Origin: Paraburkholderia sp. LEh10
GTDB lineage: Bacteria > Pseudomonadota > Gammaproteobacteria > Burkholderiales > Burkholderiaceae
Direction: 5' to 3'
Length of the DNA: 64,000 nt
NCBI RefSeq assembly: GCF_017814945.1
Contig: NZ_JAGIPX010000009.1
Coordinates: 62,001 to 126,000 of the forward strand
Of the stretch, positions 57,469 through 64,000 are shown piece after piece (within the stretch, counting starts at the first letter, position 1; the number at the start of each line of letters is the position of its first letter). Both the position numbers and the translations under genes were made by a program. Under the pieces are notes generated by a model. The model was not told where the DNA came from, did no database searches, and saw only the letters and a program-made list of their open reading frames with translations.

Positions 57469-59145
57469 TCACGCTTCGATCTTGAAGCGCGAGACACCCG
57501 TACGCAGCTGATTGGCGACGAGCGTCAGATCGTCGATGGCCTGCGACGACTGGCGCAGCGACTCCGCTGTCTGCTGCGCAGCCTCGGAAAGCTGCGAGAG
57601 CGCCTGCGTGATCTGCTCGGCGCTCGTCGCCTGTGTCTGCATGCCTTCGTTGACGAGCAGGAAGCGCGGCGCGAGCGTCTGGACCTCGTGAATGATCTGC
57701 GACAACTGCTCGCTCACCTGCTGCACGTCGCGCATGCCGCGCCGCACTTCTTCGGAGAACCTGTCCATGCCCATCACGCCCGCCGATACAGCCGACTGGA
57801 TCTCCTTGACCGTTTGTTCGATGTCGTAGGTGGCGACGGCCGTCTGGTCCGCGAGCCGCCGGATTTCCGTTGCGACGACGGCAAAGCCGCGGCCATATTC
57901 GCCCGCCTTCTCGGCTTCGATCGCCGCGTTCAGCGACAGCAGGTTGGTCTGGTCGGCGACCTTCGTGATCGTCGCGACCACCTGGTTGATGTTGACGGCC
58001 TTCTCGTTGAGGATCGCGAGCTTCGCGTTCACCGAGCCCGCCGCTTCCATCACGCTGCGCATCGTGTCTTCCATCCGCGTGAGTCCGCTCTGGCTCGCGC
58101 CCGCGAGCGTCGCGGACTGCTCCGCGACGGCCGACACTTCGTTCATCGTGCGCAGCAGATCGCGCGAGGTCGCGAAGATTTCGCGCGACGTCGCGCCGAT
58201 TTCCGTGGTCGTCGCGGCCGTTTCGGTGGCCGTCGCCTGCTGTTCCTTCGAGGTCGCCGCGATCTCGGCGACGGACGTCGTCACCTGCAGCGACGACTTC
58301 TGCGCCTGGGCGACGAGGCTGCCCAGCTCCTCGGCCATCCGGTTGAAGCCGTCTTCCAGCGTGCCGAATTCGTCGCGGCGGCCGAGCCTGAGTCGCTGCG
58401 TGAGGTTTCCCGTGCGCATCACGTTATGCACCTCGACGAGACTCGCCATCGGCACGGTGATCGCGCGGTGCAGCGAATAACCGGTGAAGAGCGCGACGAG
58501 CAGCGTGACGCCGAGCGCCGCCGCGAGCGTGATTTCGGTGCCGGTCACGGAGTCGCGGATCGCTCTCGCGGACTCGTCCGCCTGCAGGCGGTTCTCGTTG
58601 ACGAGCTCGTTGGCCGCGCGAATCACGCTTTCCCATGCGGGCGCGAGCTTGACGAAGGCGGCCCGCGCCTGCTCTTTCGATGCGGGCGCAACACGCAGCG
58701 CATCGTTCAGCTGCGGCAGCGCGAGGTCCCAGGCGGCCTTGAAGGAACGAAAATGCTCGCGGTCTTCATTGCGAAAGAGCGTTGCCTGATACTCGGCCGA
58801 AACCTGATCGAACTGGCGCAGCACTTGCGTCACATGTTCGAAATCGCGCTTCATGCCGTCTTCGCTGCCTTCGACGAAGAGCGCGCGTTCGAGCGTCGCG
58901 TAGGCGTCGTTGGCCGTCGCGCGCATCGTGGTCGCGAGATAGAGCCCGGGCACCGAGTCGCGGCCCATGCTGAGCGCTTCGTCGTCCATGACGCGCAGGC
59001 GCGTCCACGAGATCGCGGCCATCACCAGCATCAGCACGAACAGCGCGCCGAAGCTGAGCACGATCCGGTTGCCGAGCGTGAAGCGGCCCGCGTGCTTTGG
59101 ATCGAGCAGCGTGGTGTCGCTGGTGCGTGACGTCGCAGTGGCCAT
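57469..59145 (-). CDS. wspA: membrane surface-sensing chemoreceptor WspA
   Basis: A 558-residue receptor. It has TM1 (about 30-50), a periplasmic four-helix-bundle 4HB_MCP domain (about 50-205), TM2 (about 207-228), a HAMP domain, and a signalling domain with the hairpin [20 protein letters not shown], Glu-rich and typical of WspA. It senses surface contact or envelope stress and triggers WspE, then c-di-GMP synthesis by WspR. First gene of wspABCDEFR. Confidence 0.92.
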   Translation of the reverse strand: MATATSRTSDTTLLDPKHAGRFTLGNRIVLSFGALFVLMLVMAAISWTRLRVMDDEALSMGRDSVPGLYLATTMRATANDAYATLERALFVEGSEDGMKRDFEHVTQVLRQFDQVSAEYQATLFRNEDREHFRSFKAAWDLALPQLNDALRVAPASKEQARAAFVKLAPAWESVIRAANELVNENRLQADESARAIRDSVTGTEITLAAALGVTLLVALFTGYSLHRAITVPMASLVEVHNVMRTGNLTQRLRLGRRDEFGTLEDGFNRMAEELGSLVAQAQKSSLQVTTSVAEIAATSKEQQATATETAATTTEIGATSREIFATSRDLLRTMNEVSAVAEQSATLAGASQSGLTRMEDTMRSVMEAAGSVNAKLAILNEKAVNINQVVATITKVADQTNLLSLNAAIEAEKAGEYGRGFAVVATEIRRLADQTAVATYDIEQTVKEIQSAVSAGVMGMDRFSEEVRRGMRDVQQVSEQLSQIIHEVQTLAPRFLLVNEGMQTQATSAEQITQALSQLSEAAQQTAESLRQSSQAIDDLTLVANQLRTGVSRFKIEA

Positions 59146-59509
59146 TGTCGATGATTCTTTCAGTGTTGAAGTAATAGGCGGCGCCGAGGATCACGATCAT
59201 CCCGGCCGTCCACGCCGACGTTATTGGAAAGCTACAGGATTCTGCGGCGCTCCATTATCCCAAAAAGTGCCCGCAACCCGCGCCAGTTCGGCGTTTTGAA
59301 CGTCGATGCCGTCCACGCGCGGATGCGCGTGTGTTGCGAAACGCATAACAAGGCTTTGCGAAGCGCGGCTTTGTCGCCGAGAACAATTGATGAACAACAG
59401 CATGCGCTGTCGGAAACGCACTCTGGCCGGGGTGTCGACCGCGAAATGCCCCCGTTGAAGCGCTTCGAAACGGGCGTGGCCGATGTGCCTGGCGATAGCT
59501 GAGGTTGTC
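59146..59509. other. wspA upstream region
   Basis: About 360 bases between divergent wspA and the broken MFS gene. No supported gene. It presumably holds the wsp promoter; I cannot assign -10/-35 boxes with confidence. Confidence 0.4.
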
Positions 59510-59872
59510 ATGCTCGACGATACGCTTGCCTTGCCGTCAACGTCGCTGGGCGCGCGTCAGCGCTGGACGGTCCTTCTCGCCAGCACAGGCGGCGCGCTCG
59601 AGATCTTCGATTTCGTCATCTACGGCTTCTTCGCGCAGCACATCGGGCGCGCGTTCTTTCCGCCCGGCATCGGGCCCGCGCCCGCCACGCTGGCGTTCGC
59701 GGTGCTCGCGATCGGGCAGCTGTTACGGCCCATCGGCGGCCTGTTTCTCGGCCTGCTCGGCGACAAGCGCGGCAGGCGCATCGCCTTCATGTCGTCGACG
59801 CTCGTCGCGGCGCTCGCAACGCTCGCCATTGGAATGCTTCCTTCATACGCCGCGCTCGGCATCGCGGCGTAG
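59510..59872 (+). pseudogene. truncated MFS transporter, N-terminal part only
   Basis: A 120-residue product with the start of a metabolite:H+ symporter: LASTGGALEIFDFVIYGFF (first helix), QLLRPIGGLFLGLLGDKRGRR (MFS signature loop) and the third helix up to LPSYAALGIAA, then a stop. Members have about 430 residues. No matching C-terminal part is seen before the LysR gene at 59924, so the rest has been lost. Its regulator may be that LysR gene. Confidence 0.75.
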
Positions 59873-59923
59873 TCGCGCACGATTGCGCACGCATCGGTTC
59901 GCGCGAGGCGAGCGGCCTGATGC

Positions 59924-60838
59924 TCAAGGTGTGTCCCAGCGCCATGCTTGTGCAAGCCGCTCGCGCAGAAAATCGACGAACGCGCGCACGCGCGGCGCGA
60001 GATGCTGGCTATGCGGATAGATCGCATGCAGCGGCGCCGCTGACATCGAATGCTGCGGCAGCACGCGTCGCAGCCTGCCGCTCAGAATGTCGTCGCCGAC
60101 GTCCCAGATCGACTTGACCGCGATCCCCGCGTCGGCGAGCGCGAGCAGATGCGCGGCCTCGCCGTCGTTCGTGACGATCGCGCCGTCGACACGCACGGCG
60201 ATGCTTTCGTCGCCTTCGAAGCGCCATTCCGCGCGCCGCTGGTCGCCGATCAAAATGCATCGGTGCGATGTGAGATCGTGCGGGTGCTTCGGCACGCCAT
60301 GCGCCTTCAGATACGCAGGCGATGCGCACAGCACGCGGAAATTCGGCGCGAGCGTGCGGGCGATCAGCGACGAGTCCGCGAGGCTGCCGAAGCGGATGGC
60401 CAGATCGAGCCCGCCTTCGACGAGATCGATGACGGTATCCGTCAATTCCAGCTGCACGGCGAGCTGCGGATGCAGCCGCTGAAAATCGGCGATCAGCGGC
60501 GCGATCTTCTGGCGTCCGAGCTGGCCGGGCGCCGTCACGCGCAGCAGCCCGCTGACTTCATGCCGGCGTTGCGACAGCAGTTCTTCCGCCTGCTCGATCT
60601 CGTCGAGTATTCGCACGACGCGCGCATGAAACAGCGCGCCTTCCTCGGTGAGCGTCTGGCGGCGCGTGGTGCGCTGGATCAGCCGCACGCCGACGCTTTT
60701 CTCCAGTTGCGCGAGCCGCTTGCTGACGACGGACAGCGGCAGATCCATTTCGCGCGCCGCCGCTGACAGGCTGCCCGCCGACACGACATGGGAGAACGCA
60801 ATCAGCGCCGGCAGGCTGTCGATCCGGGTGGCATTCAT
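59924..60838 (-). CDS. LysR-family regulator
   Basis: A 304-residue regulator with helix-turn-helix (LPALIAFSHVVSAGSLSAAA, MDLPLSVVSKRLAQLEKSVG) and an effector domain of the DNA-binding CrgA/AaeR-like group (DLAIRFGSLADSSLIARTLA). Divergent from the SnoaL-like gene across 109 bases, with a direct repeat at 21-bp spacing. Start 60838 is chosen by homology. Confidence 0.86.
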   Translation of the reverse strand: MNATRIDSLPALIAFSHVVSAGSLSAAAREMDLPLSVVSKRLAQLEKSVGVRLIQRTTRRQTLTEEGALFHARVVRILDEIEQAEELLSQRRHEVSGLLRVTAPGQLGRQKIAPLIADFQRLHPQLAVQLELTDTVIDLVEGGLDLAIRFGSLADSSLIARTLAPNFRVLCASPAYLKAHGVPKHPHDLTSHRCILIGDQRRAEWRFEGDESIAVRVDGAIVTNDGEAAHLLALADAGIAVKSIWDVGDDILSGRLRRVLPQHSMSAAPLHAIYPHSQHLAPRVRAFVDFLRERLAQAWRWDTP

Positions 60839-60855
60839 TCTTCTCAAAAAGGAAA

Positions 60856-60890
60856 GTATTTGTCCGTGTGGAAGCGGTATTTCTTCCGTG
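60856..60890. promoter_or_regulatory. paired direct repeat in LysR/SnoaL promoter
   Basis: GTATTT-N2-CCGTG at 60856-60868 and GTATTT-N3-CCGTG at 60877-60890, 21 bases apart (two helical turns). GGAAG-N8-CTTCC overlaps the second. Plausible LysR binding DNA. Confidence 0.45.
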
Positions 60891-60947
60891 GCGCGAAGAC
60901 TAGCATACCCGTCATCCAAACCTTTGTTTTTCTTCAAGGAGTTCGTC

Positions 60948-61523
60948 ATGCCGCTTCGTTCTGCTTGCACACTGCGCCGTGCGCTGTCGGCTGCGTTCGC
61001 GTTCGGGGCGATCGCCATCGGTTCGATCGCCGCCGCGCCGGTGAACGCGGCGACGGACGATGCGCTCATCGAGCCGCAACATCTGAGCGTCGATCGCAGT
61101 CTGCCCAAAGCGCAACGCGACGCGGAAATCCTCGCGGCGCGCCGCTACGACACGTTCTGGAGCACGGGCGACGAAGCGCTCGCCCGCGCCGCGCTCGCGC
61201 CCGGCTTCACTGACCGGACGCTGCCGGCGGGACGCGCGCAGGGGATCGAAGGACCGCTGGCCGCGTCGCGGTTCGTGCGCGCCGCCGTGCCCGACATGCA
61301 CGCGGACATCGAGCAGATGGTGGTCGCGGGAGATCGCGTCGTCGTGCATCTGCGCTTTCATGGCCACTTCACCGGCCAGTTCAAGGGCGTGCCGGGGCAG
61401 GGGCAAAACATCGACTTCATCGCAACGGATATCTACCGGATCGCGAATGGCCGCATCGCCGACAACTGGCATCTCGAAGACAACCTGACCTTCCTGCAAC
61501 AGCTTGGCGTCGTCGCGAAGTGA
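60948..61523 (+). CDS. exported SnoaL-like protein
   Basis: A 191-residue protein with a signal peptide (cleavage near VNA, residue about 35) and a SnoaL-like NTF2 fold: FWSTGDEALARAALAPGFTD, DMHADIEQMVVAGDRVVVHL, RFHGHFTGQF and DIYRIANGRIADNWHLED. Family members include polyketide cyclases and small hydrolases; here the function is unknown. AAGGAG precedes the start. Likely controlled by the divergent LysR. Confidence 0.82.
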   Translation: MPLRSACTLRRALSAAFAFGAIAIGSIAAAPVNAATDDALIEPQHLSVDRSLPKAQRDAEILAARRYDTFWSTGDEALARAALAPGFTDRTLPAGRAQGIEGPLAASRFVRAAVPDMHADIEQMVVAGDRVVVHLRFHGHFTGQFKGVPGQGQNIDFIATDIYRIANGRIADNWHLEDNLTFLQQLGVVAK

Positions 61524-61564
61524 CGGCGGTGCGATTGTCTGATCGAGCACGTTGTGCCGATTGT

Positions 61565-61618
61565 GCCGAACGTGCAGAACGTGCAGAACGTGCAGAACGT
61601 GCCGAACGTGCCGAACGT
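61565..61618. repeat. 9-bp tandem repeat, six copies
   Basis: Six consecutive units of GCMGAACGT (three GCAGAACGT flanked by GCCGAACGT), between the SnoaL-like gene and the DUF488 gene. Confidence 0.9.
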
Positions 61619-61665
61619 GCTGACCGGTCCCGCGGCGTCGGGTCGCGACGCGTGGGCTGGCGGGG

Positions 61666-62052
61666 TTACGCGAGCGTCGCGCCGCGATCCGCGAGTAGTT
61701 GACGCAGCACGCTGCGGTGGCAGCGGTTCTCATTCTCGCAGTAGCAGCCCACCGAAAAATTCGCGGTGGCCGATAGCGCGGCGAGCGTATCGAGCACCTT
61801 CGATGCGTCGCCGTTGTTCATCTCCGCGCGAAACTTGCGCACGAAGGCGTTCCACTCGGCGTCGGTGGTGGCCGCCAGCGCCTGTGTGACGAGTTCCGCG
61901 CTCGGCGACAGCGTCGGCAGCCAGACGTCGTAGTAGTTGCGGCTGCCGAAGTCGGCTTTCGGCACGCCGCGCGGCGGGCGCCGCACGGTGCCGATGCGCA
62001 CGCCTTCATCGGGCGCGCGGTCCGATCCGAGTTGAACGATACGAATGGCCAT
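61666..62052 (-). CDS. DUF488 family protein
   Basis: A 128-residue protein of the DUF488 family: IGTVRRPPRGVP near the start, NYYDVWLPTLSPS in the middle, and the hallmark Cys/His-rich CYCENENRCHRSVLRQLL near the end. The function is unknown. It follows the ABM-type gene on the same strand (50-base gap). Confidence 0.85.
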   Translation of the reverse strand: MAIRIVQLGSDRAPDEGVRIGTVRRPPRGVPKADFGSRNYYDVWLPTLSPSAELVTQALAATTDAEWNAFVRKFRAEMNNGDASKVLDTLAALSATANFSVGCYCENENRCHRSVLRQLLADRGATLA

Positions 62053-62102
62053 GAGCTAAGGTCTCCTTGGTTTTCGATTGGGTTTGTATTGCGCCCGCTC
62101 TG

Positions 62103-62411
62103 TCAGCAGAGCGTGTTCTTCATGCCGAGCACATCGATGCGGCCGATCTGCGGCGGCCCCGTGAAGAGGTCGTCGGCGACGCCCATCAACGCCGTTGCGA
62201 TGGGGCCGTCGAGATGCGCCTGACGCCCCGCCTCGTCCGGGAACGCATCGAAGACGCCGTAGGTGCGCTCGGCGATCTTCAGCGCGAACCAGATCGGCGT
62301 CGTGGTCTCCTGATTCGCCATTTCCAGTCCCTTCTGCAAAAACGCTTCGACGTCGGCTTCCTTGCCCGGCTTGGCTTCGAAACGCGCGAACAGTGCGTAC
62401 TTGATCATCAT
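62103..62411 (-). CDS. antibiotic-biosynthesis-monooxygenase-like (ABM) protein
   Basis: A 102-residue dimeric alpha-beta barrel protein (KYALFARFEAKPGKEADVEA, then TTPIWFALKIAERTYGVFD, HLDGPIATALM). The fold is shared by quinol monooxygenases such as YgiN. No catalytic residues can be assigned. GGAGG precedes the paired start codons 62411/62408. Confidence 0.82.
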   Translation of the reverse strand: MMIKYALFARFEAKPGKEADVEAFLQKGLEMANQETTTPIWFALKIAERTYGVFDAFPDEAGRQAHLDGPIATALMGVADDLFTGPPQIGRIDVLGMKNTLC

Positions 62412-62546
62412 CTTGCCTCCTGTGACGGTGAATGGTCCCCTCAGCATCTCTCCCATTTAACCACTGTCGGCCTCGAAGGCGACGACGCGTAGGTCACCTT
62501 CGATGTCAACTTTGGTCACGGCGCGTCCGGGCGGCGCGGAACGCTG

Positions 62547-62620
62547 TTGTCAAACGATTTCGTGGAAAACACCAAGTCGTCAAAAGTTGTTTGACAACAT
62601 TGGGAGGGCGATGCTAATTT
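62547..62620 (+). promoter_or_regulatory. strong promoter with paired TTGT-N3-ACAA-type operators
   Basis: A -35 TTGACA (62591-62596) and -10 TAATTT (62615-62620) with an 18-bp spacer. The -35 is embedded in GTTGT-TTG-ACAAC (62586-62598), and a near-identical copy in inverted orientation (TTGTCAAACGA) begins at 62547. This fits repression by a GntR-type regulator of the DapA-family gene. Confidence 0.7.
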
Positions 62621-62657
62621 CCAGACTTGTCAGCCAACTCACCCGAATCCAGACCAT

Positions 62658-63596
62658 ATGAACGAGTCCCAGATCGTCGAGCGCGAATTCGGCTCAACCG
62701 TGATGGCAGTCCCGCCGCTCGCGCGCCGCGCAGATTTGTCGCTCGATATCGACGCCAACCAGAAGCTAATCCGCCATATCGAGGCGGGCGGCGTGCGTAC
62801 GCTGCTGTACGGCGGCAACGCGAACTTCTATCACGTGGCCGTGAGCGAGTACCGCGAGTTGCTCGACATGTTGTCGTCGAGCGCAGCGCCCGCGACGCGC
62901 GTGATTCCGGCCATCGGTCCCGACTTCGGCAAGATGCTCGATCAGGCGCGCATCCTTTCGCAAACCTCGTATCGGACCGCGATGGTGTTGCCGCTCGCCG
63001 GCTTCACGACGCCCGCGGGCGTCGAAGCGGGACTGACGCGCATCGCCGATGCGGCGGGGTTGCCGCTCACGCTCTACATCAAGAGCGAGGACTACGTCGA
63101 TGTCAATACGCTCGCGCGCCTCGTCGATCGCGGCACGCTGATCGCCGTCAAGTACGCGATCGTTCGCGAGAACCCGTCGAACGATCCGTATCTGCGGCGT
63201 CTGCTGCAAAGCGTGAGCCCGTCGCGCGTGATCTCCGGGATGGGCGAGCGCCCGGCGCTCACGCATTTGCGCGAATTCGGCCTCGCGGCATGGACGACGG
63301 GCTCGGGCTGCATCGCGTCGCATGCGGTGATGGCGCTGCTGGCCGCCGCAAAGGAAGGCCGCGACGCCGAAGCGCAGCGCCTGTACGACGCATTCATGCC
63401 GCTCGAAACATTGCGCGACAACATTTCGCTGATTCGCGTGCTGCATGACGCTGTCACGTTCTCGGGCATCGCCGAGATGGGTTCGATCTTGCCGCTGCTA
63501 AGCGAAACGCCCGTCGAGCGTCACGCCGCCGTTGCGCAGGCCGCGCGTGAGTTGCTCGCGTTCGAACGCGAGGTTGCGGGCGCGGTGGCCGCTTGA
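62658..63596 (+). CDS. dihydrodipicolinate synthase (DapA) family aldolase/lyase
   Basis: A 312-residue (beta/alpha)8 Schiff-base enzyme. Seen: GGVRTLLYGGNANFYHV, IPAIGPDFGKMLDQARIL, TAMVLPLAGFTTPAG, PLTLYIKSEDYVD and the catalytic Lys in LIAVKYAIVREN. The usual YN(I/V)P motif is replaced by YIKSE, so it is not a standard DapA or KDG aldolase; sugar-acid dehydration or aldol cleavage is likely. The operator and the broken dehydratase downstream suggest a sugar-acid pathway. Confidence 0.8.
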   Translation: MNESQIVEREFGSTVMAVPPLARRADLSLDIDANQKLIRHIEAGGVRTLLYGGNANFYHVAVSEYRELLDMLSSSAAPATRVIPAIGPDFGKMLDQARILSQTSYRTAMVLPLAGFTTPAGVEAGLTRIADAAGLPLTLYIKSEDYVDVNTLARLVDRGTLIAVKYAIVRENPSNDPYLRRLLQSVSPSRVISGMGERPALTHLREFGLAAWTTGSGCIASHAVMALLAAAKEGRDAEAQRLYDAFMPLETLRDNISLIRVLHDAVTFSGIAEMGSILPLLSETPVERHAAVAQAARELLAFEREVAGAVAA

Positions 63597-63677
63597 TAGC
63601 CGCGTGGTGGCCGCTTGATGGCCTTGTGATGGCCCTGATCGATTGAAGGGAGGCGGGCGGGCCGCGTGGCGCGGCTC

Positions 63678-64000
63678 GAAGCGCGGCATCTGGCAGGCGG
63701 GCGGCTTTCCCATCGAGCTGCCCGTGCAAACGCTGTCGGAGCCGTTTCAGAAGCCGACGACGATGCTCTACCGAAACTTCCTCGCGATGGACGGAATCGT
63801 TCATCGGCGGGCCGTTTGCGCTGGTGCGCCACGGCGACATGATCGAGCTCGACGTGCCGCACAGGAAGCTCAACGTGCTGGTATCGGATGAAGAACTTGC
63901 GCGGCGCAAGGCCGAATGGGTCGCGCCCCCGCCGCGCTTTTCACGCGGCTACGGCGCGATGCATCAGGTGCATGTGCTGCAGGCCGACAAGGGCTGCGAC
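63678..64000 (+). pseudogene. second IlvD/Edd dehydratase, internal deletion (continues beyond window)
   Basis: One frame reads [21 protein letters not shown] and onward to YRNFLAMD. It then shifts frame at about 63790 into SFIGGPFALVRHGDMIELDV and runs to HVLQADKGCD at the window edge. The N-terminal part (before KRGIWQAGG) and several hundred central codons, including the cluster Cys region, are missing. It is a paralogue of the pseudogene at 44319: the first 29 bases are identical, but the C-terminal sequences differ (VPHRKLNVLVSDEELARRKA here). Upstream 63597-63677 holds only GC-rich repeats. Confidence 0.8.

Noticed and set aside
61520..61889. frames rich in AERAERAER or NVQNVQNV
   Set aside because: They are readings of the 9-bp tandem repeat, not protein repeats.

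Overview
The window is high-GC DNA, dense with short-spaced and ATGA-overlapping genes. The gene content (ben operon, complete wsp operon, lutABC, a DUF4148 protein, a Rhizobium-type glycerol ABC transporter, many LysR and GntR regulators) points to a Burkholderiaceae betaproteobacterium, most like Paraburkholderia or Caballeronia, and probably to a secondary-replicon-like region rich in catabolic and transport genes. I see no rRNA, tRNA, CRISPR array, IS element or prophage.

Layout. 1-8065: a two-lobed Asp/Glu racemase (cut by the window edge), an amidohydrolase with a membrane protein, a ferritin-like diiron protein, a hydrolase-LuxR fusion regulator and an AI-2E/PerM-type membrane protein. 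8066-9148: a 1.1 kb gene-poor stretch ending in a candidate small RNA with two perfect hairpins and a T8 tract. 9149-14000: benABCD (benzoate to catechol) divergent from a BenM/CatM-like LysR regulator, with two ATAC-N7-GTAT-like sites between them. 14193-24297: mixed genes, namely a flavin disulfide reductase, an AraC regulator, a DUF4148 protein, grxC, an NlpD-like lipoprotein, YceH, a di-Mop protein, a DUF2325 pseudogene, an EamA exporter and a berberine-bridge-type FAD oxidase. 25280-31293: glpSTPQUV-type glycerol ABC importer. 31485-34670: Fur box, TonB siderophore receptor and PiuC hydroxylase. 34675-40440: EamA exporter with LysR, then lutABC lactate oxidation divergent from a GntR/LldR regulator. 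40505-48366: chemoreceptor, CorA/ZntB transporter, EthD protein, then a sugar-acid cluster (IlvD/Edd dehydratase, RraA-like protein, MFS, LacI) in which the dehydratase and transporter are internally deleted. 48546-59145: NnrS and the complete wspABCDEFR surface-sensing/c-di-GMP operon. 59510-64000: a truncated MFS gene, LysR and a SnoaL-like protein, DUF488, a monooxygenase-like protein, a DapA-family enzyme behind a likely repressor-controlled promoter, and a second broken IlvD/Edd dehydratase running off the window end.

Recurring theme: local gene erosion. Five genes (two IlvD/Edd dehydratases, two MFS transporters, one DUF2325 protein) are damaged, mostly by internal deletions, while their regulators and operators look intact. 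The other signals I rate highest are the complementary, asymmetric ATPase pair of the glycerol transporter, in-frame 12-bp repeats in two Wsp proteins, the candidate sRNA, and several paired operators (ben, lut, sugar-acid, dapA-like).
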